Source of the DNA: Kovacikia minuta CCNUW1
GTDB taxonomy: Bacteria; Cyanobacteriota; Cyanobacteriia; Leptolyngbyales; Leptolyngbyaceae
Length of the DNA stretch: 64,000 bases
Direction of reading: 5' to 3'
Assembly: GCF_020091585.1 (NCBI RefSeq)
Contig: NZ_CP083582.1
Location: 2,542,001 to 2,606,000 of the forward strand
A model generated the notes under the pieces. The model was not told the DNA's origin and did no database searches. It saw nothing but the letters and a program-made list of their open reading frames with translations. Both the position numbers and the translations under genes were made by a program. Shown in pieces: positions 16,961 through 26,400 of this stretch (position 1 is its first letter; each line of letters begins with the position of its first letter).

Positions 16961-18958
16961 TCAAGGACTCAGACATCTTTGCTGAAGACGGTTCAGATCT
17001 TCCTTAAGCTGCTTAAGTTTCAGATCACCATTTCGTGCTTGCTGCTGTGCCTCTTTTGCCTTAGAGCTTGCAACTTCTGCCCTTTTTATCTCAAACAGCG
17101 CTCTTTCTCGCTCAAATTGAGCAATCTCTGCTTCACGTCGGACAGCCATTGCATTGTTGAAGGACTGAAAGGCAGTGTACACAAAGATTATCGAAATTCC
17201 TGAAATTATATAAGAAGCAACTCTAAGCAACTTTGCTCGTGATCGTCTAGCTCGATGTAAGGTTTTCTCCGCTTCAAGTCTTTCTTGTAAAAGCACTAGT
17301 TCCCTATTTAAGCGAGATTCTTCCGCCTGTTGTTCATTCTGTTGTTCATTCATGCTCTCCTGAATGAACTCGGCTTCTAAATGGCTCAAGTCCTCGTAGG
17401 ACTCAACATCTTGAAGCAATCCTCCTCGCCATAGAGCGTTGACATCTTTGCCTCTTGCTTGCCATTGTTCTGCTGCATCTGTTAAACGAAATCGTTGGCG
17501 TAGCCCTAGTCTTTCATCTTCCAACCAATCTATTAATCGGGGCCAATTCCGAATGAGAGCCTCATGTGCCACTTCAACTTGAGTATCGTCGGAAGTTTCA
17601 CCTTCAGTCAGGCGAACAAGACGAACTTGAATTAGCTTATCTAAAACTCGATCGACGCGATCGTGAGCCTCTCCTGAAAGATACAATTCCTTACGAGGAA
17701 TCCGGTTGCTGGTTACTTCTAATCCTTCAGTTGGACGAACCATTCGTAGCAAAATCCTTTTAACCGTAAGCTGTTCCTCTGGGATCAAACTGTTGTAGAA
17801 CTCATCTGCGCTCTTCGCCAGTGCCAGTCGTCCTCCACCCAATCGACGGTAAGCCTCCCAAGTTACCCGGTTGTATTCCCGGTTGTCCCACAGCTTAAGC
17901 AGAGTGAACTGTAAGAGTGGTAAAGCAGCAGGTTCCCCTAACACATCAGCCAATAGCGCGTCTACCAGTCCTTCCTCGAACTTGAGTCCCACCATTTCTG
18001 CTGGTTTCTCAATCGTCTCCCGAAGTTCACCCGCATCCAAAGCGGTCACTCGGATATAAGATTGCTCAAACAGCGGAAGCAAATCCGGAGTACGAACAAA
18101 CTGGCTCTCGAAGTCTGTCCGCATGGTCAAAATTAGAGTCTTCCGAGAGTTAGAAGTTTGGATGAAATTCAGCAAGTTCCTGATCAGTGCCTGACGAGCT
18201 TCGTCATCCTGGCAAAGAGTAAACACCTCCTCAAACTGGTCAATGATCAGCACAACGGGCTGATGATCTGGTTGCTCAACCAATTGCACTAGATGATTTG
18301 GATTTTGTTTGAATGCTGAAACCTGTTTTGAAATCCATTCTGTTGCAGATGCGTTAGCAGGTTTTAATCGTTGAGCTAAAGTCGCTAATGGATTTGAACC
18401 AGGAACCAGAGGCGCATAGTAGAACCAGTTCTGGCTACCCTGTATCGCTCCGTTTAGAAGCCGAGACAGTAAGCCTCCCAATACTACAGAAGATTTGCCA
18501 CTACCGGAAGAACCTACCACAATCAACAAACGGTTGGTTTCTAAGTGCTTTAGTAATTTGTCGATCAGTCGTTGCCGTCCAAAAAAAAGATTTTGATTCT
18601 TTTCCCGAAATGCCTCTAATCCCATGAAGGGGCACAGATCATCACTCAGTTCAGGTGCGAGGGAGGGATCGAAATCAACTAAACTTGCATCGGGTGGTTC
18701 CTTCCCAGCGCGATAGAGTAACGAACTCCAGTAATCCAAAAGGCTCTGAGCAGCCCAGCGATCGCCCTCACTGTCCAGCAATGCCCCTGTTGATCGCCCT
18801 TTGTGAATCAACTGTTCAATCTCAGCCAGTACCGCTGGCGCATCGCCCTGCTCACGGTGTAGTTTGAGCAATTCGCTGTGGGCTGCCCGCAATGCTGTTA
18901 AGGATGGAAAGCGATTTCTATCTACAGTTGGGTTTAAGGTAGTTGCAGCATCACTCAT
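16961..18958 (-). CDS. nSTAND1-type NTPase with membrane segment and coiled coil
   Basis: A 665-residue novel-STAND ATPase. A helical N-terminus of about 105 residues precedes the PFMGLEAF and FFGRQRLIDKLL lead-in typical of nSTAND1. Walker A is VGSSGSGKSS, Walker B LIIDQFEEVF, with TMRTDF and the HEALIRNW marker later. Relatives usually continue into WD40 or TPR repeats. Here the ATPase is followed by a coiled coil (about 535-570), one hydrophobic segment (VASYIISGISIIFVYTAF) and a second charged coiled coil, and then it ends. It may be a membrane-tethered switch. Its start overlaps the end of the 18955-20163 gene by four bases (ATGA), so the two products are likely partners. Confidence 0.85.
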   Translation of the reverse strand: MSDAATTLNPTVDRNRFPSLTALRAAHSELLKLHREQGDAPAVLAEIEQLIHKGRSTGALLDSEGDRWAAQSLLDYWSSLLYRAGKEPPDASLVDFDPSLAPELSDDLCPFMGLEAFREKNQNLFFGRQRLIDKLLKHLETNRLLIVVGSSGSGKSSVVLGGLLSRLLNGAIQGSQNWFYYAPLVPGSNPLATLAQRLKPANASATEWISKQVSAFKQNPNHLVQLVEQPDHQPVVLIIDQFEEVFTLCQDDEARQALIRNLLNFIQTSNSRKTLILTMRTDFESQFVRTPDLLPLFEQSYIRVTALDAGELRETIEKPAEMVGLKFEEGLVDALLADVLGEPAALPLLQFTLLKLWDNREYNRVTWEAYRRLGGGRLALAKSADEFYNSLIPEEQLTVKRILLRMVRPTEGLEVTSNRIPRKELYLSGEAHDRVDRVLDKLIQVRLVRLTEGETSDDTQVEVAHEALIRNWPRLIDWLEDERLGLRQRFRLTDAAEQWQARGKDVNALWRGGLLQDVESYEDLSHLEAEFIQESMNEQQNEQQAEESRLNRELVLLQERLEAEKTLHRARRSRAKLLRVASYIISGISIIFVYTAFQSFNNAMAVRREAEIAQFERERALFEIKRAEVASSKAKEAQQQARNGDLKLKQLKEDLNRLQQRCLSP

Positions 18959-20163
18959 TCGATCATCCTCAAAACAGCCGTTAGTGGTTCGCCTACTTCC
19001 CGCAATTCTTCACACAATCGTTTCAGCGTCACATCCACTTGATAGAAGCGATCGCTCGCCCGTCTTCGATACATTCGGAAGTATCGTTTGATTTTGGCAG
19101 GATTTTGAGCACTCAGTGCTGCATCCAAATTATGACTATCCTGTTGAAAGAAAACAGTCCACTGATCTCCGGCAGGGTTAAATAGAACATCTGTCCGCTC
19201 CTTAAGGTCGATCCAGGACATTTCCAGCTCAATCAAGTCCTTCTCTAAATTGGCTTCGATCCGCCGCAGTTCTAAATCCAGCTCTTGCCAATAATCATGC
19301 CCAATGACCAACGCGGTCAATCGCTTATTCAGTTCTGCAAGCACCAAAACACTAACCTGGAATTGCTTGATTTTCTCCTGATTCAGATTTGACCCGGCTA
19401 GTCTCTCCCAAATGGAGTTCATTGCATTCACCAGAGCTGGCAACCGCAGAGACCGGGCAACTGAATTGAGATTGGTATTGATGCGAGAGGGCTGAATTGC
19501 CAAGATCCGATTTAGTAACCAAATGGTTTTCTGGAGCCGCCTGGTATCTAGTTCGTCGATCGCTGCTCGCAATTCTGCTTGAGCACGTTCCAGGTCTTTC
19601 AGCCACAGCACTTCATTGGTTGCGATAGTCTCTCGCCCTGCAAGCTCCTGAACTTCTCTTAAGAGCTTCTGCAATGTAAGTTCATGGTCGGTCAGGATAT
19701 CTAGAGCGGTTTCATCCTCTGGAAATCGTCTCGATTCCTGGACAATGCCGCTATAACACTGGAATTCAAGCGTATGCAGTAAGTCGTGTAACCCTTTGTA
19801 ATTGGCAATGATGTTGATTTGTTCAGAGGCTGCCTTAAAATCGACCCGAAACGTAATCACTGCCGATCGTGCTTCAGGATGCTGCATCAGCTCGGTCAAA
19901 GCATTCAATCCCAGACTAACCGGATCTCCATATTCCCGCTGCGGTAAGCGTAGTTCCTCTCGAACAATGCGTTTAATGGTTTCAGGATCTGTCTGGTAAA
20001 CATCTCCAATATGAACCCCGTGTCCATGCCCAACATTCACCCCAAATTTGCCCGACTGCTTCACAGACTGGTCAACAGAGCGGTGCTCTTGAGAAGACTG
20101 ATCTGAATCAGAATTGTCAAGAGCTTGATTTGTCGAATTGAGGGCTGTTTCTTCAGCAGACAT
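18955..20163 (-). CDS. Motif-A helical adaptor, partner of the nSTAND1 protein
   Basis: A 402-residue protein with a disordered acidic and glutamine-rich start, then motif A (GKFGVNVG, then GVHIGDVY, about residues 38-56). The rest is almost entirely helical, rich in heptad-like leucines (for example LIELEMSWIDLKERT). No enzyme motif is visible. Because the next gene encodes a STAND ATPase without motif A and overlaps by four bases, I infer a split receptor: this protein supplies the recruiting motif, the other the ATPase switch. Helical domains of this type have been grouped with bacterial TRADD-N or effector-associated domains, but I cannot confirm that here. Confidence 0.7.
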   Translation of the reverse strand: MSAEETALNSTNQALDNSDSDQSSQEHRSVDQSVKQSGKFGVNVGHGHGVHIGDVYQTDPETIKRIVREELRLPQREYGDPVSLGLNALTELMQHPEARSAVITFRVDFKAASEQINIIANYKGLHDLLHTLEFQCYSGIVQESRRFPEDETALDILTDHELTLQKLLREVQELAGRETIATNEVLWLKDLERAQAELRAAIDELDTRRLQKTIWLLNRILAIQPSRINTNLNSVARSLRLPALVNAMNSIWERLAGSNLNQEKIKQFQVSVLVLAELNKRLTALVIGHDYWQELDLELRRIEANLEKDLIELEMSWIDLKERTDVLFNPAGDQWTVFFQQDSHNLDAALSAQNPAKIKRYFRMYRRRASDRFYQVDVTLKRLCEELREVGEPLTAVLRMIE

Positions 20164-20465
20164 GGAGAAGATTCAAGGGAAGTTACAAGCGTCTTATCTA
20201 ATCAGAGTACCTCTATTAATTATTCAACACTCAATAATCAGTTTCCGCAGATTCTCCAAGTCTTCATTTGGAGGTGTTCCCTTCAGAATATCTTTTCTTA
20301 CGGTAACCGCTCTCAGAGGAATATTGAAAATAGTTCATTTGTGCTGTAAAATTCAAAAATGAACTTTATTGCTTGCTTGAGGTGCGTCTACTTTGGTGCA
20401 TTTCCTACTGATGTGCTGACACATGGTTTGAATAGTCCATCTAGACATCACTTGAGAGGCAAAAT

Positions 20466-20648
20466 ATGGCTTTTTTCAATTGGTTTAACGATAATTTAGG
20501 ACACGTAAAAGCTCAGGGGTGTGAAGTAGAGCCAGAAGTTTCAAAGCTGACTGCGGATTACGGTAAACAGGCTGACAAAGCTGATCGCCTCTTGCAAGAA
20601 AAACAAGCTCGTGCCCGGAAGGAGCGAAAAGAGAAGAAAAATTCTTAA
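20466..20648 (+). CDS. Small charged hypothetical protein
   Basis: GAGAGGC sits eight bases before the ATG. The 60-residue product starts with an aromatic stretch (FFNWFNDNLG) and ends in a lysine/arginine-rich helix (QEKQARARKERKEKK). The second part of the sequence could form one helix. A hairpin follows the stop. No family recognised. Confidence 0.5.
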   Translation: MAFFNWFNDNLGHVKAQGCEVEPEVSKLTADYGKQADKADRLLQEKQARARKERKEKKNS

Positions 20649-20682
20649 ATTTTCGGGCTTTCAATAACTGAAAGATTTACAG

Positions 20683-20734
20683 TCCTCATCTATCTGCCAG
20701 CGTTTTTATCAGCGTTTGGTTAAATAGATGAGGA
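20683..20734. terminator. Long-loop inverted repeat after the small gene
   Basis: TCCTCATCTAT (20683-20693) pairs perfectly with ATAGATGAGGA (20724-20734) over 11 bp, with a 30-base loop. There is no clean T-run, so it is either a weak terminator for the 20466 gene or a regulatory RNA structure. Confidence 0.4.
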
Positions 20735-20826
20735 TTTCAGTTTGGTCAGTTTCAGCAATTATCCTGATTTTTCTTCAATAGGCCGTATAGATGAACAACC
20801 ACTGATAATTAACAGAGTTCTTTCCT

Positions 20827-20994
20827 ATGGCTCCTCACGATCTGTTCGAGCGAGAAGTAGAGCAATTGATTAATCAGGGGTGCAATCTAGAGCAAGCAAT
20901 TCAAATTGCAATGCAAAACTACGCTCATCTGGCGATCCAAGCAGATGAATTATTCAAAATTAAGCAAAGAATTGCTAGAAAAATGCGCCAGTGA
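20827..20994 (+). CDS. Very small helical hypothetical protein
   Basis: A 55-residue frame from ATG to TGA with good coding character. It starts MAPHDLFEREVEQLINQ and ends with a basic helix (KIKQRIARKMRQ). No clear ribosome binding site except TTCTTTCCT upstream. It lies between the small 20466 gene and the convergent 21012 gene. No family recognised. Confidence 0.4.
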   Translation: MAPHDLFEREVEQLINQGCNLEQAIQIAMQNYAHLAIQADELFKIKQRIARKMRQ

Positions 20995-21011
20995 TGAATA
21001 TACGACGGCAT

Positions 21012-22028
21012 TTACTGAGGATATAGCGGTAATCTTTTAATAAGATAATCAACATGATCTTCTAATTGCTTCCTCACTTCTGTTAGCAGGTGCGGAGGAA
21101 TAATCGTTTCCCTGAAGAAGGAAAAGGCAGTTTCATAAATCTTTGCATCAAAAATCAAGGGAATATCAAATGAATCTAACATGCTATATCTTCCCCAGGT
21201 TAAACAATGGCTAATTCGTTCTAAAAATTGCTCGACCGAGAAGTAGAAATCCTCAATCTCATCTTCTGACGCAGTTTCTTGTATCTCAATAGATTGGCTA
21301 ATTGCGTATTTACCAATTATTTTCGTAAATTCGGAAATATTTGAGCTAAGCCATGCGGCTCCTTGCTTCCCAAAACTCAAGCTGGTTTCAAACTTCTTGA
21401 CTAACTGAAGCTGTTTCTCCAGACAAGCTGCTCTATGTTCTAAATTAACTATTTCATGAATCCCTGATAGTTCTTGATCTGACTCTCGCCTTAGATTTTG
21501 AATCTTTAGAGTAAGAGTAAAAATCGCATTCTCAAGAATTCTTTCAGCTATTATTTCAATCTCTTTCAGTTCTCGATCAAGCTCGTTCGCAACTGCAACT
21601 TTTCGCTTTAGTAGAGCAAGTTCATCCGCTTGCGCTTCGGATATCTGTCTACTTTTTTGAAGTTCTTCAAGAGCCTCTAATCTTAAATTGATAAAAGCTA
21701 CCGTCTGAAAATCCAAGGTAATTTTTCCCAAATGCCCATTGCTAACAACGTTTGATTCTAGGGCAGAATCACTTGTATCTTTTTCCTGAAACGTTGCTAA
21801 GACATCTTTAAGTTCTTCAAGGCTGAGACCTTGATAGATGCGATCGCCAATGTGAACATTCTGCGCTTCGGGTAAATCGACTTTATATTTATCAGCCTGA
21901 GGAGTCGCTTGCTCATCAGTCTTATGCCCATTGGCAAGCAGTAATTGACGCAAGAACTGTTTGTCAGCCTGGGTTGTCTGACTGGAATCCACTCGTTCAA
22001 GAAGAGCATCTAAATCGGCTTGGGTCAT
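21012..22028 (-). CDS. Motif-A coiled-coil protein sharing a C-terminal domain with the TIR protein
   Basis: About 338 residues from the ATG at 22028 (a TTG seven codons earlier is possible). An N-terminal helical region is followed by motif A (DKYKVDL, then NVHIGDRIY), a coiled coil around residues 110-200, and a C-terminal domain. The C-terminal part is clearly related to the middle of the TIR-FHA protein next door: both carry FYFSxEQFLExISHxLTWGxY, LDxxxIPxxF and YExA. The gene is 108 bases downstream of the TIR gene on the same strand. I infer an adaptor that couples the TIR protein to motif-A proteins. The shared domain has no name known to me. Confidence 0.72.
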   Translation of the reverse strand: MTQADLDALLERVDSSQTTQADKQFLRQLLLANGHKTDEQATPQADKYKVDLPEAQNVHIGDRIYQGLSLEELKDVLATFQEKDTSDSALESNVVSNGHLGKITLDFQTVAFINLRLEALEELQKSRQISEAQADELALLKRKVAVANELDRELKEIEIIAERILENAIFTLTLKIQNLRRESDQELSGIHEIVNLEHRAACLEKQLQLVKKFETSLSFGKQGAAWLSSNISEFTKIIGKYAISQSIEIQETASEDEIEDFYFSVEQFLERISHCLTWGRYSMLDSFDIPLIFDAKIYETAFSFFRETIIPPHLLTEVRKQLEDHVDYLIKRLPLYPQ

Positions 22029-22136
22029 GACCCCAACTTTTGCACCCAAATAGCATCAACACATTCGGTTCAAGTTTGGCAGATTTCTTCAAAGAAGGAT
22101 ATTAAATGTAACAGAAATGTAATAATACAGAATCTG

Positions 22137-24263
22137 CTACTTAGATTTAGCAACATTAGATGCAACTTTTTCAATCGCCATAGTAACTGTATTAATCTCC
22201 CGAGTAATTGCCTCAATTTGCCGCTGTAGCCTCAAGCGATCCGACATATTCGTCACAAACTGAAGACGCTCAGTTAATGCAGAATAGTCCTCCTCCAGTG
22301 AGGATAACTGTTTTTCAAGCATCTTACGTCTCATTATGGACGCTTTGTTTGAAGCTGGATGCGCTCGCACAGCCATTTGTTCAGTCGCTTTACGAATGCC
22401 TTGAGCCACATCTAAGAATGCCTCATCTTGGTTTGCCCACTTTGAAACAGGTTTGCCATCCTTAGGCAAAAATTGTAGTTTGCTGAGTGGAGAATCCTTT
22501 AGATCCACTGAGCGCAAAATGATAGGAATTACTCGTGCTTCACCTGCTTTCTGTCGTTCTATGGCTCTGGTAACTTCCCTATTAGAAGTGTTAGAGGCAA
22601 GGAAGTCCGCACTAATTAGGAACAAGATGATATCAGCACTTTCAAGAAAGGGATCAAGCTGCTCATCTTGTTCATTTGCAGAAAGACTACAGCGATCGTG
22701 CCATGCAGCAATCACTCTTTCAAGGCGAAGAACACTTAGATGTTTGACAAGTTGGTTGTAAAACACTTGATCTTTGCGCGCGTAAGAGATGAAAACTTGA
22801 GCAGGTTGCGGATTTGATGGGATAGTTCTTCGTAAATCTCTTAATGTTGCTTCACTTGATATGGAAGATTCGTTCTGGTCTTCTTCAATTCTTTCTTCAA
22901 CTCGTCCAAGGACTTCAATAAGGTAATCAATGCAATTGGTTAGTTGTTTTTGAGCATCACCATTTAGTTGAGGAGAAAGCCTTTTTTTGATTTTTTTTAA
23001 GGCAGTTTCGTAAACCTCATTTTCAAAAACTATGGGAATCCCCGGCTCGTCCAAAATATCATAGCTCCCCCAAGTAAGGGAGTGACTGATTTGTTCGAGA
23101 AATTGCTCAATAGAGAAGTAAAAATTATCAACTTGCTCTGGTGAAGCTACTTCTTTAACATTTAGGAATTGCTCTAGAGCTAATCTACCTCCAGTTTCGG
23201 CAAGCTGAGTACGATTTTCATCAAGCCAAGCAGCAGCTTTTCGCCCATCTTCTAAACTTCCTTGAAACTGTTTGAACACTTCCCTCAGATTTCTGACACC
23301 TTCTATTTCTGTAATGGAAAACTCTAATGCAGAATTTTTTGAGCTGCCAAATTTCAACTGTGTTCCTGATAGTAATAAAATTTCTTGCTGGTGAATTCTT
23401 TGCCATTCTTCAGCTTCAGGAATTAACATCCAGGTGCCAAAACGGGAGAAGTCTCGGAAGAAGTAAACTGACTGTTTGCCATTTTCAGCAGAGGAACGGT
23501 GAGAGATCTCTGCATGTTGGCGGGAAACTCCTGATGCATCTTCAGGTAAAACTAGATCATTATCTGGAGATCTGCCAATTCGCATGACATCGCCTTGTAC
23601 CGTCCACTCTTGAGAATTGGAGAGCGATCTCAGTGATGCAATTAATACCTGCTGTAAATTGGTGTTAGCTTGGTTCGCTTCTGAAGGAATCTCATCAATG
23701 GATTGTTTAGAGGTTTGATGTAACTGCACTTGTTTCTCAACATCCTTTTGCATTGCCACATACCATTCCCGTGCAGCAACTTGCCCTTGAGCTACTTCAG
23801 TTTCAACCGTTGTTAGCCATTGCTGCGCCTTTTCAGGATTAAGAAAGTTGAGGGCCGTGAGTTGCTGAGCACGTTCCAATTCCACCCGGTCTGCCCAGGG
23901 AGAACGGCGATCCGTATACTGCCAGAGTAGGGTGGCAATATCCTGGATGCGTTGAGTATCATATTCCTGAGTTAATCCTGCCAGTAAGGTATCTCGAATT
24001 TCGGGTTCAATTTCGTACAGTCCTTCGTCAATCTCGCGGCACAGCGGCGACAGCAAAAACTCAAACTCAACGGTGTAAGGCAAAACTTCTGGTGGATCAA
24101 GGAAGAAATTAATTCGCAGCAGATGCAGAAGTTCAGCATTCAGCGCGACTGGCAGAGCAGCATGATAGGCAAGGTGGAGAGCTGCTTCACCGTACTCCCC
24201 ACACCGATGCTGGAAATCATTCACACGGCGCTGTGCCAGGTCGATCACCATCGCTGAAGTCAT
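22137..24263 (-). CDS. FHA-TIR protein with ternary-system N-terminal domain
   Basis: A 708-residue protein. Residues 1-100 match a domain common in cyanobacterial conflict proteins (FQHRCGEYGEAALHLAYHAA, later GLYEI). An FHA domain follows near residues 220-300, with IGRSPDNDLVL and SRQHAEI, which in FHA domains binds phosphothreonine peptides. Next comes the domain shared with the 21012 protein (about 330-440). A TIR domain (about 490-620) starts FISYARKDQ, with AWHDR and a likely catalytic Glu in NREVTRAIER. A basic coiled coil ends the protein. TIR domains in bacterial defence cleave NAD+. The ATGA overlap with the vWA gene marks one operon. The phosphopeptide partner may be encoded in the same operon, but no kinase is seen. 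Confidence 0.85.
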   Translation of the reverse strand: MTSAMVIDLAQRRVNDFQHRCGEYGEAALHLAYHAALPVALNAELLHLLRINFFLDPPEVLPYTVEFEFLLSPLCREIDEGLYEIEPEIRDTLLAGLTQEYDTQRIQDIATLLWQYTDRRSPWADRVELERAQQLTALNFLNPEKAQQWLTTVETEVAQGQVAAREWYVAMQKDVEKQVQLHQTSKQSIDEIPSEANQANTNLQQVLIASLRSLSNSQEWTVQGDVMRIGRSPDNDLVLPEDASGVSRQHAEISHRSSAENGKQSVYFFRDFSRFGTWMLIPEAEEWQRIHQQEILLLSGTQLKFGSSKNSALEFSITEIEGVRNLREVFKQFQGSLEDGRKAAAWLDENRTQLAETGGRLALEQFLNVKEVASPEQVDNFYFSIEQFLEQISHSLTWGSYDILDEPGIPIVFENEVYETALKKIKKRLSPQLNGDAQKQLTNCIDYLIEVLGRVEERIEEDQNESSISSEATLRDLRRTIPSNPQPAQVFISYARKDQVFYNQLVKHLSVLRLERVIAAWHDRCSLSANEQDEQLDPFLESADIILFLISADFLASNTSNREVTRAIERQKAGEARVIPIILRSVDLKDSPLSKLQFLPKDGKPVSKWANQDEAFLDVAQGIRKATEQMAVRAHPASNKASIMRRKMLEKQLSSLEEDYSALTERLQFVTNMSDRLRLQRQIEAITREINTVTMAIEKVASNVAKSK

Positions 24264-25441
24264 AAAGGTCTCTCAATTATATGCTGTTGCCCCCGGAGGA
24301 CATTCACTGCCCGCTGAATGCCATCGAGATCGAGCGGAAACATCGGCACATGGCGAGCGATATGAGCTGCCGTGTTGTTAAGCCAGTAGCGTTTGGGCAG
24401 TGGGTTGAGCCAAACATAGTGCGAGGTATAGGTACGAAGCGCTTTCATGAATGCGATCGTATCTAGCAATCGTGAAATCCGATAGCGATTACGGGCAGCC
24501 CCCGCATCACTAATCAGAACGACTGCCCCTCCTACTGCATAAGACTGAAGTACGTCCGCCAAGGGTTTAGGAGAGAGCAAATCGGGATCGCTGTAGAGGC
24601 AACCTTCTGTCAATGGCTGAATCTGAGGCAGAACTGGATCAAGGACGGGAAACAACTGCCCCGTCAATGCCTCCAGCACTTGTTCATCTGCGCCTTCTGC
24701 TGGAACATTGTGAAAGTAGTAAAGGGCAGTTTCTTCCAATCTGCCTGCTTGTTGAATGGCAGTACACACCTCATCACAAAAGCGATGGAACGGGTCCATT
24801 GAACCCTGGCGATCGACCAGGAGCAATAGCCGAGTCATATTTCGCCTTCTAGGTTGCAGAACAACGGTCGTTGCCACCCCTAACCGACTGCGGCGGGTAA
24901 TTGTGCCTTCAATATCCAGTTCAATCGGTGCCCCAAACCGAACAGGTCGGCGCAAACGTCGCCAGGTTTGGGCAACTTCCCGGTAGGTGAGGGGAAACTG
25001 AGGCACAAACACAAAGGGACGTTCAGACACCTTCACGTCGGCAAGAGAGATGGAGGGGAGTCCGCCCCGTGATTCGGTTCTAGGAACGGTTTTATTGGGA
25101 GCTTTTGATTCAAGATCGGGCTGCTCAGATTTGGGAGATTCAGTGCCATCAGCCGAGGAGTCATCGTCCTCAAGGGAATACTGCCAATCGTCTGGATCGG
25201 GAGCAAGCTGCTCAAACAAGGCAGTGAGAGTTTCCTGCTCTCGTTGAGACTTTGCCCAGAGGGAGTTGCACAAGTCTCGCAACGATTCCCGTGAAGTCCA
25301 ACCAAAGCCTGCTCGTAGTGCCTGCCGTAGAGCTTCGTAATCTGTCGGTCCAAGTGCAAATCCTCGACGGCGTAACCGTTGAAATAACTGCCAGAGAAAG
25401 GGAGGGAGCACTGGAGAAGGAGTCATAACCTGTCCTATCAT
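24260..25441 (-). CDS. vWA-domain protein of a MoxR-vWA ternary system
   Basis: A 393-residue protein. Residues 1-80 are helical (PPFLWQLFQRLRRRGFALGPTDYEALRQAL), then a low-complexity acidic linker. The vWA domain begins near residue 205 with LLLLVDRQGSMDPF, the MIDAS-type metal site, and has VVLISDAGAARN later. The vWA partners of MoxR ATPases act as metal-dependent binding modules driven by the ATPase. Start and stop both overlap neighbours by four bases (ATGA on each side), so it is translated coupled to MoxR and the TIR protein. Confidence 0.85.
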   Translation of the reverse strand: MIGQVMTPSPVLPPFLWQLFQRLRRRGFALGPTDYEALRQALRAGFGWTSRESLRDLCNSLWAKSQREQETLTALFEQLAPDPDDWQYSLEDDDSSADGTESPKSEQPDLESKAPNKTVPRTESRGGLPSISLADVKVSERPFVFVPQFPLTYREVAQTWRRLRRPVRFGAPIELDIEGTITRRSRLGVATTVVLQPRRRNMTRLLLLVDRQGSMDPFHRFCDEVCTAIQQAGRLEETALYYFHNVPAEGADEQVLEALTGQLFPVLDPVLPQIQPLTEGCLYSDPDLLSPKPLADVLQSYAVGGAVVLISDAGAARNRYRISRLLDTIAFMKALRTYTSHYVWLNPLPKRYWLNNTAAHIARHVPMFPLDLDGIQRAVNVLRGQQHIIERPL

Positions 25442-26388
25442 CTCTTTGCCAGGGCTTCTATTGCCCGTTGGCGATCGCCCTCCTGCTTCAGCAATGCCCC
25501 GATACTGGGCAGCAAATCGAGTTCCTCAATCGGTTTTTTAACGGCTTCCAGGTAGCCCACCCAATCCAACAGTTCACTCAGCCCCGGTTTCTTACTCAGG
25601 TCAAGCTGTCGTAGTTCCAGAATTACCTCGATCGCCTTACGGCTGAGGTCAGCATTTTTCACCTGCTGGGTCGCCAAAACTTGCTGTAATCGTTCTTCTG
25701 AATCGGGAAATTCAACGTAGTGAAAAATGCAGCGGCGTAGAAAGGCAGCAGGCAAAGCTTTTTCCTCGTTATGGGTCACAAAAACGATTGGGCGCAGAGC
25801 TGGATGGTCACCCACCGTATAGTGCATCTCCGATGTTTCCGTAACGCGAAATTCTAAACGATCCAGTTCCCAGAGCAAATCGTTGGGAAAATCAAGATCG
25901 GCTTTATCGATCTCATCAATCAGTACTACCGATCTCCGTCCATATTGTGCCCGTGCGATCGCCCGTCCTAAAGGACCCAGCCGGATATACTGTTTCACGT
26001 CTTTGCTCTGTTCTGCACCAATCTGAGCATCGTAAAGCCGATTCACCGCATCGTAGGTGTAGAGCAAATCCTGGGCGCGACTAGTGGATTTAATGTAGCT
26101 CGTCTCCAGGGGCAAACCCAGGGCATAGGCAACGGCATAAGCCAAGCGAGTTTTGCCACAACCTGGCTCTCCTTGCAACAATAGGGGGCGGCCCAGAGCG
26201 ATCGCTAAATCGACGGCTTCTTTGAGCTTGTCATCCGGCAAGTAGAGTTCTTTCAAAACAGTTTTTGTCGAAGGATTGGTTTCAGGAACCGGATCGATAT
26301 CTGGGTCTTCAATCTCTCGCATTGCCGGTAGTTGGTCATAGGCGACTTGGGAAAACCAGGTAGATGTATCGATCGCACGTTTGGACAT
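25438..26388 (-). CDS. MoxR-family AAA+ ATPase
   Basis: A 316-residue AAA+ protein with Walker A GEPGCGKTR, Walker B VVLIDEIDKAD, sensor 1 in IVFVTHNEEK and the arginine finger in AAFLRRCIFHY. The ILELRQLDLSKKPGLSELLDW end is typical of MoxR lids. MoxR proteins remodel partner complexes through vWA proteins. Here the vWA gene overlaps by four bases. It lies 12 bases after the inactive STAND gene. The combination of MoxR, vWA, a third component and EAD-bearing proteins matches the ternary conflict systems described by Kaur, Aravind and colleagues. Confidence 0.9.
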   Translation of the reverse strand: MSKRAIDTSTWFSQVAYDQLPAMREIEDPDIDPVPETNPSTKTVLKELYLPDDKLKEAVDLAIALGRPLLLQGEPGCGKTRLAYAVAYALGLPLETSYIKSTSRAQDLLYTYDAVNRLYDAQIGAEQSKDVKQYIRLGPLGRAIARAQYGRRSVVLIDEIDKADLDFPNDLLWELDRLEFRVTETSEMHYTVGDHPALRPIVFVTHNEEKALPAAFLRRCIFHYVEFPDSEERLQQVLATQQVKNADLSRKAIEVILELRQLDLSKKPGLSELLDWVGYLEAVKKPIEELDLLPSIGALLKQEGDRQRAIEALAKR

Positions 26389-26400
26389 GGGGCTATTTCC

